DNA of 64,000 bases from Oxytricha trifallax (Eukaryota > Ciliophora > Spirotrichea > Sporadotrichida > Oxytrichidae): positions 1 to 64,000 of the forward strand of contig ARYC01000259.1 of the NCBI GenBank assembly GCA_000711775.1, written 5' to 3'. Under the pieces are notes generated by a model. The model did not search any database. It was not told where the DNA came from and saw nothing but the letters and a program-made list of their open reading frames with translations. Below are positions 58,806 to 64,000 of this stretch, piece after piece. Every line of letters starts with the position of its first letter. The first letter of the stretch is position 1. The position numbers were made by a program, and so were the translations under genes.

Positions 58806-59219
58806 ATGCAATTAGATAAACCAAATTTCAAGCAGTTTAAGCAATTCATGCATGAAGAGGCTTTCAGAAATGAACAGAGATATTAATCAGATTTCTATCA
58901 AAGAAATGAGAGGCTAAAAGAATATAAGAGAGAAAGGGCTTTGAAAAAGAAACAATAGCTTGAAAAAGACCTAGAATAGATGATTGTAAATTTACCAAGA
59001 GCCAGTCAAGCATGTAGAATGGAATAATTAATGACCACGAAATTCTTAAATGAAATGCCAACTTAATATAGAATTATTTCGCATTTTGATGGTAACGATA
59101 TAGCTAAGAGGAGATTGAATCGATATATTTATATTTCTTATTTTTAATCAGCTTTTGAAGAAATTATGAAAAAACAGATTAATGCCTAACATTAAGACCC
59201 ATCAGTGTTAAGGAATTGA
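58806..59219 (+). CDS. Small hypothetical helical protein
   Basis: 137 residues, uninterrupted from ATG 58806 to TGA 59217-59219. MQLDKPNFKQFKQFMHEEAF, then a charged helix (ERLKEYKRERALKKKQQLEK). No signal, membrane segment or family recognised. Confidence 0.65.
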
Positions 59220-59243
59220 TAGTTTAATTATATAGTATTTAGT

Positions 59244-60042
59244 TCATTTCATAACTTAAAATTCATTAAAGCTTTTCTCTACTTTATCACATTCCTTTAG
59301 TATTTCTCTTTTGCCAGATCTAAATATTGTCTTTCTATCTCTATTATGATTTAACTTTATATATCTCGAGGCACTAGTTGAGGCATATTAACTGAAACTC
59401 TTGCAAAATGAATCTTCATTGAGAGAATGATCAACTGTAGAAGTTGATACTTAGTTTTATTACTCATTCATTCGTAATCTCTAATTCATGTTAGCTTGTG
59501 TGGTAAAAGTCTATGATAAGGTTTTCTAATGTACTCGTTTGATATGACTTTTTATTGTTGAGTTTTACCTAAGATTATTTATAACTTAATTGCTCTAAGG
59601 TTAACTGGTTGTAGTCAAAGGAGCAAAAAGTGAGCTGCTTTCATTTAATTTTTAGGTGCCATCGGATTTATGTGAGAGGGCGCTTTAATTCCTAAATCTT
59701 GAATTCACTCTTGTTGATTATGCGGAGTGTGGTCTTAATAGATACCTTTCATTGAAACTAGAAGTCTTTATCTTTTATCAATTTTGATTTCATTATTAAT
59801 ATAATATAGTGTAATATCTGTGGAGGGGTTTCAGATTTTAAACTAGTTGTGCTACCAAATCTACTATTTACTTTCATTTTTAGTTGCTGCCTTCTTTCAA
59901 CAATCTTTTTCGCTCTCTTATAGGCTTACTGCTGTTATTCAAACTATCTAAAATACCCACCGAATTTCTCCATTTTCATAGTGTGCAGCTGCCACTCTTA
60001 TCAACTTACAGTAGGTTTTACATTTTCTAAGTTTTCCTTCAT
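59244..60042 (-). CDS. Hypothetical Ser/Gln-rich protein
   Basis: Starts at ATG 60042 (MKENLENVKPT) or 59979 (MKMEKFGGYFRQFEQQQQAY). TGA at 59244-59246. A helical basic part (KRAKKIVERRQQLKMKV) is followed, after an unresolved frame change near 59760-59820 (IES or intron), by a Ser/Thr/Gln-rich tail ending KSFNEFQVMK. No domain recognised. Confidence 0.5.
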
Positions 60043-60824
60043 TTTCTTAAAATTATACTATACTAAAAAACTAATGATTATTAATGATTGAAGTTTATTT
60101 GATTCATTGAGTTTTCTTTAGGATTTTTCTCAATCAGAGGTATTATAAATTTGTTTGGGCTTGTTGATTAGTAACATATTTGGTCTGTTTTCTATTTTTA
60201 CAATATTATGAGCTAATTGATTATTTTATAGGTAATGAAAATATATTATGTTAAAAAAAAACTATTAAAATTTAGAGAAATAATTATCCAGAAAACAAAT
60301 AGTTGTTTGAATGTATTTCAACTAAGATCAAATAAACTTAATCTTTAAATAAAATCATGATTTAATTTGTCTTTTCTGATGGAATCATATAATAATGTAT
60401 ATAGAAAAATTATTTTAGAATACAAAGATCTATAAATTTATTGATAAATAGAATAGAATAAATATTTTCCTAAATTTTATTTATTAATTTCTCTTTATCT
60501 AGGGTAATTTGGTTTGAATCGATGTCTTTCAACTGAGTTCTTTTAAGGAGAGCTAGAATCCACTCACTTTTTTGCACTTCTGATTCTTTCATTGTGTGCC
60601 TTCATTTACTCAATTTGCCTATATTTCATTATGATTAAAAATCATTACTAACATTAAAATTAGGTTGAAGTTTTTAGGGTTTTTCTTATAGTTTGCAGAA
60701 TTTGACATTTTTAAATTTATGAAACTCTTAAATGCTGAAAATATATATACTCATAACACAAGAAATACTTGGTTAATAATTTAGGTATAAATAGTCTTAG
60801 TCAAATTTACAGATAATTTAATAA
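60043..60824. other. Intergenic, AT-rich, divergent promoter region
   Basis: Separates the divergent genes at 59244-60042 and ECM29. No feature recognised. Confidence 0.5.
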
Positions 60825-63800
60825 ATGACAACAATTGCCGAACTTGAAAGAGTGCATCTTCGTTTCATAAACGTTAAAGATGACTCAAAACTTACAGACA
60901 TCCTGTCTAAAATTCTTCCAAAGTAATTTTTAGTCATTTAAATAGTATTATAGCATGATAAATGTTTTCTTTGACAGTGATCTTTCAAATGCTTAACTAG
61001 ATAATCCAAAGATTGTAGCACTTGAACAAATTTTGGCTCATTTAATGATGAGGACCAAAAATTCTCAATAGGTAAACCCTCCTTGGGTAGCTTTGATCGA
61101 TATATTCAATTAAGAGTAGTTCCATAACTTTTAAAATCCCACTGTCAAAAGACACGCTATTGACAGAATATTCGAGTTTATTTTTGAATCATATAATAGA
61201 ATCCCATCAGATATTGATCAGTAACTCTTACACGTATTACTTTAATGCGTAGAAAATGAGAATGTAAAATTCTAAGTAAAAGCAAAGATTTACCTCTTTC
61301 TTCTTCATAGAATGATCAAGTACTTGAAGGCAGGAGAAGTTGATAAGCTTTGCTAAGTTATTTAACCAATTTTTACTGAGCCTTTGAAATTAGCTTTCCT
61401 CTAGTTCAGTTTATACTATTTGGTTAATAGGATTTCACCTTAAAGCATTTAACCAATTTTATCACAGAGCTTTGTTACTTCTTTAGCAGAACTTACTCAA
61501 AAATTTAGAGACACCTTGAAAGAAACTTAAACTATCTTTGAGCAATATTATGAAGAGGTTATCCTAAGGTTTACAGGATCTTAACTTTTATTCACACCTG
61601 AAGATCAACTACCAATTTTATTGGTTGCTAATATGAGCTCTATAAATAAGACTAGAGATTTGGCAGATTTAAGCATCAAGAGCGTCTTTTCTGCAATTGA
61701 TACTAAGAATGATAAGGTTTCCGAATAGATTTTTAGTTTGCTTTTCAATGATCTATACTTCTACAAGGATTTCCCTGATAGGGAGGATTAAGATTTACAA
61801 ATGCTAGCACCTCAGTTATAATCAAAGCTTATTGAATATCTCATTAAGTTTGAGTGTTCAGCTTCTCAACATCCCTTAAATTAAAAGCTTGTTTTCCATT
61901 GCCTATTCTCGGCTTATTAATAAAGTCTTGAAAAAATTGGTCTTAGTTTCATAGTTCATATGATTAAGTACAATGATTTATCTAAAGAATCAACTGTTAA
62001 TTTCTTAAAGTATAATATATACCATTTCTTATTTTGAATCTTAAAGCTATTTAAGACAGGTTCTTGAGTTATCAAAGAGTATTCATGAAGTTTTTGTTTG
62101 ATAGAAAGTCATATATGCAGGATCTTAGTTCTAAAGCATTATCAAAGATTTACAACCTTGGCTCAAAAGAAGCTAGATCCTTATTAGTTGAATCTTTATC
62201 AAAGACTTTTTCAGGGGAAAAATCAGCTTCTGAACATCAAGAAAAAGATGAAAATGCTGAGCTTCTGCTAGAATTCAAAGATAATACTTCCTCTGAATAG
62301 AAAGAGAAACTTAAGACTTATAAAGATCTATGCAATATCGCTGTAGAATTAGGACACAGAGAACTTATCTATTAATTCTTGGAGGTGCATAGACACCTGG
62401 CTCATTACGAAGATATCAAAAATGCAGCAAAAGGGTTAAGCAGTATTGTATTGTTAGATGAAAAACTAAAGGCAGATCTATTAAGAATTGCACCTAAAAT
62501 TCTTTTACTCTCTTATGACCATAATGATGGAGTAAAAGAAACTATGAAGGATCTCTGGGGTAGTTTGATTGAAGTTGAAAAAGAAGAAGATGTTATAAAT
62601 CAAAGATGGCAAGAAATATTCAAAGAGGCATTTGCTGGATTAAGTAGCAAAGAGTACAGAAGGAGACAATCTTCTGCTCTGGCACTGTCTGACTTACTAA
62701 GTAAAAGAGAGTGGCCTCAAATAAAAGATAAGTTTAAAGAATTGTTCTTAACATCACTAGGTCTACTAGATGATGACAAAGATACAGTTAAGCTAGCAGC
62801 CTATCAGTTGGTTAAAACTTTAAAAAGAGTTACTATGAGACTGGGTAATATATACACTAATAGCAATGTTGAGGAGCTTGAGGAGATTTTAGACATTGTG
62901 ATACCAATGATATTAAATGATTGCATTCGATCAAATATGAAAGCTGTGAAATTTTTCTCAGTTGACTTGCTCTTTGAGTTAGTAAAAACAACTCAAAATT
63001 AGAACATGATGACCAAACTTAAGTTTTAAAACAAATACGAGAAGCAACTTGTATTTAACTATAATTCAGAACAAAAAATGAAAGAAATCATGAATAAATA
63101 CTTAGACAAAATCACTCTAGTTATCATTGGCAATCTAAGTTAAATGAATGAGTCTTTAGAAGCTATAAATTAGTTTGAGCAATATGCTTTAAGTTATGGT
63201 ATGAGCACTTCGTCTAAAGTGAAGAATAAGATCGGAGTAAGTGAAGCTGAGATTAATGATTTAAGAGTTAAGTACACTAAGGAATCTTCTTGGGGAGAGA
63301 TCTTGAAAATTTGTAGAGATTAGATGACTGCGTAGACTTTTGAAAATATTCTTAATGAATTAATCCAGTTTATGAGAGCTGGTCATGATAATGTAACAAA
63401 ATCTACAGCTATAGTGTTCGTTTAAGATATGATTCTGGAGAACAAGACCCATTTGATAACTCCACAAAATTCAAGGAAAATTGCTTAAAAACTTGTTGAA
63501 ATTTACAGCCTTAATTCAGTTGGAGCAGCTCTTTCTATCAAAGAGTCTTTGAGATTGCTCTATGCGTAATGTATAGGTATATAAATGAAAATATTGAAAG
63601 AGTTTCCAAAGACAGTCTAATAAATAATTGATAGCATACTTGCGCTTCCCAAAGAGTTAGAATACATTATATGCTTAAACATATATGAAATCTCAAAGAA
63701 TCTTCCCGAAGAAATGTTGAAGCAGGATAGTGGTAAAATATTCAAGCAAGCTGTCCCAATGATGTTTATAAATAGATACAAAACTTAAGACTATGGAATT

Positions 63801-64000
63801 AAAACCTTATCTAGAAAGGCTTATTCCTTCCTCTAAGAGCATATATCATAGTTAACTGAATCTAACCAGGAAGATATCTTTGTGATGATAAAAGAGTGGT
63901 TTAACTCACCACAGTATGATGATAGAATTGCTGCTTCTCTAGCCATGTCAGATTTAGTTTCCAAGCTCTCAGAAGACGATGTCAGAAACTCAGCAACAGT
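60825..64000 (+). CDS. ECM29: Proteasome adaptor and scaffold ECM29 (partial, runs off the window)
   Basis: ATG 60825, AELERVHLRFINVKDDSKLT and DILSKILP match the ECM29 N-terminus. HEAT-repeat sequence follows through the window: VKRHAIDRIFEF, then MKFLFDRKSYMQDLSSKALS (family FL.D..E..QD.ASKGL), LLLEFKDNTSSE, TYKDLCNIAVELGHRELIYQ, HYEDIKNAAKGLSSI and RRRQSSALALSDLLSKREWP. Intron at 60923-60977 and a second near 61995-62052 whose borders are less sure. ECM29 binds 26S proteasomes and tethers or inhibits them. No TGA before 64000, so the C-terminal half is outside. Confidence 0.92.

Noticed and set aside
1..64000. tRNA genes, rRNA or CRISPR-like arrays
   Set aside because: No cloverleaf, rRNA core or regularly spaced repeat-spacer pattern was seen by eye; a tRNA scan was not possible.

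Overview
This window looks like germline (micronuclear) DNA of a hypotrich ciliate (Oxytricha/Stylonychia group). Four observations support this. (1) All recognisable genes read through TAA and TAG as glutamine and stop only at TGA. (2) Introns are tiny, mostly 30-60 bp, GT...AG. (3) One complete and one partial telomere-bearing element (TBE transposon) are present; their inverted ends start with C4A4 telomere-like repeats and have an ATT target duplication. (4) Many genes are cut by AT-rich segments flanked by short direct repeats, and the reading frame is restored if the segment plus one repeat is removed. These are internal eliminated segments (IESs) with pointers, lying between macronuclear-destined segments (MDSs). 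No tRNA, rRNA or CRISPR array was recognised.

Layout. 1-1293 is the end of one TBE. 1.3-8.4 kb holds a MORN protein, a pseudokinase cut by a 1.6 kb TIR element, and the splicing factor SLU7. 8.9-26.8 kb is the most remarkable part: one very large EF-hand/EMAP-like WD40 gene in five pieces. In expressed order these are 15970-17303 (+), 20559-23529 (+), 26750-26246 (-), 25087-23554 (-) and 10895-8909 (-). It is therefore scrambled, with an inversion and a distant last segment. A complete glycerol-3-phosphate acyltransferase gene sits inside one of its IESs, and a GAF-domain gene and a small unknown gene sit between its pieces. 26.8-35.7 kb holds a GUCD1-like gene, an outer dynein arm docking-complex coiled coil, two tandem multi-pass membrane paralogues and an N/Q-rich protein.

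36139-42386 is a full TBE (4.1 kb without its insert) with a degraded transposase, an intact 22 kDa-type ORF and a degraded zinc-finger/kinase ORF. Nested in it is a 2.2 kb element with 342 bp terminal inverted repeats, repeated GGATCA motifs and a decayed SF3-helicase (Rep-like) gene. The TBE lies between parts of what appears to be a second scrambled membrane-protein gene (35871-36135 minus; 42401-43150, both strands).

43.2-64 kb is denser: a MORN protein, unknown proteins, a bromodomain protein, a secreted protein, a sphingomyelin-synthase-like PAP2 protein, a PUB/pseudophosphatase protein, eS27, TBCA, NHP2, a TRAF-type zinc-finger membrane protein, several N/Q-rich proteins, and the N-terminal part of the proteasome adaptor ECM29.

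Together the genes are ordinary eukaryotic housekeeping and ciliary functions. The unusual biology is the germline architecture, in which transposons and fold-back elements act as precisely removable IESs inside exons. All joins are inferred by eye from direct repeats plus frame and family continuity; no macronuclear sequence was available for comparison.
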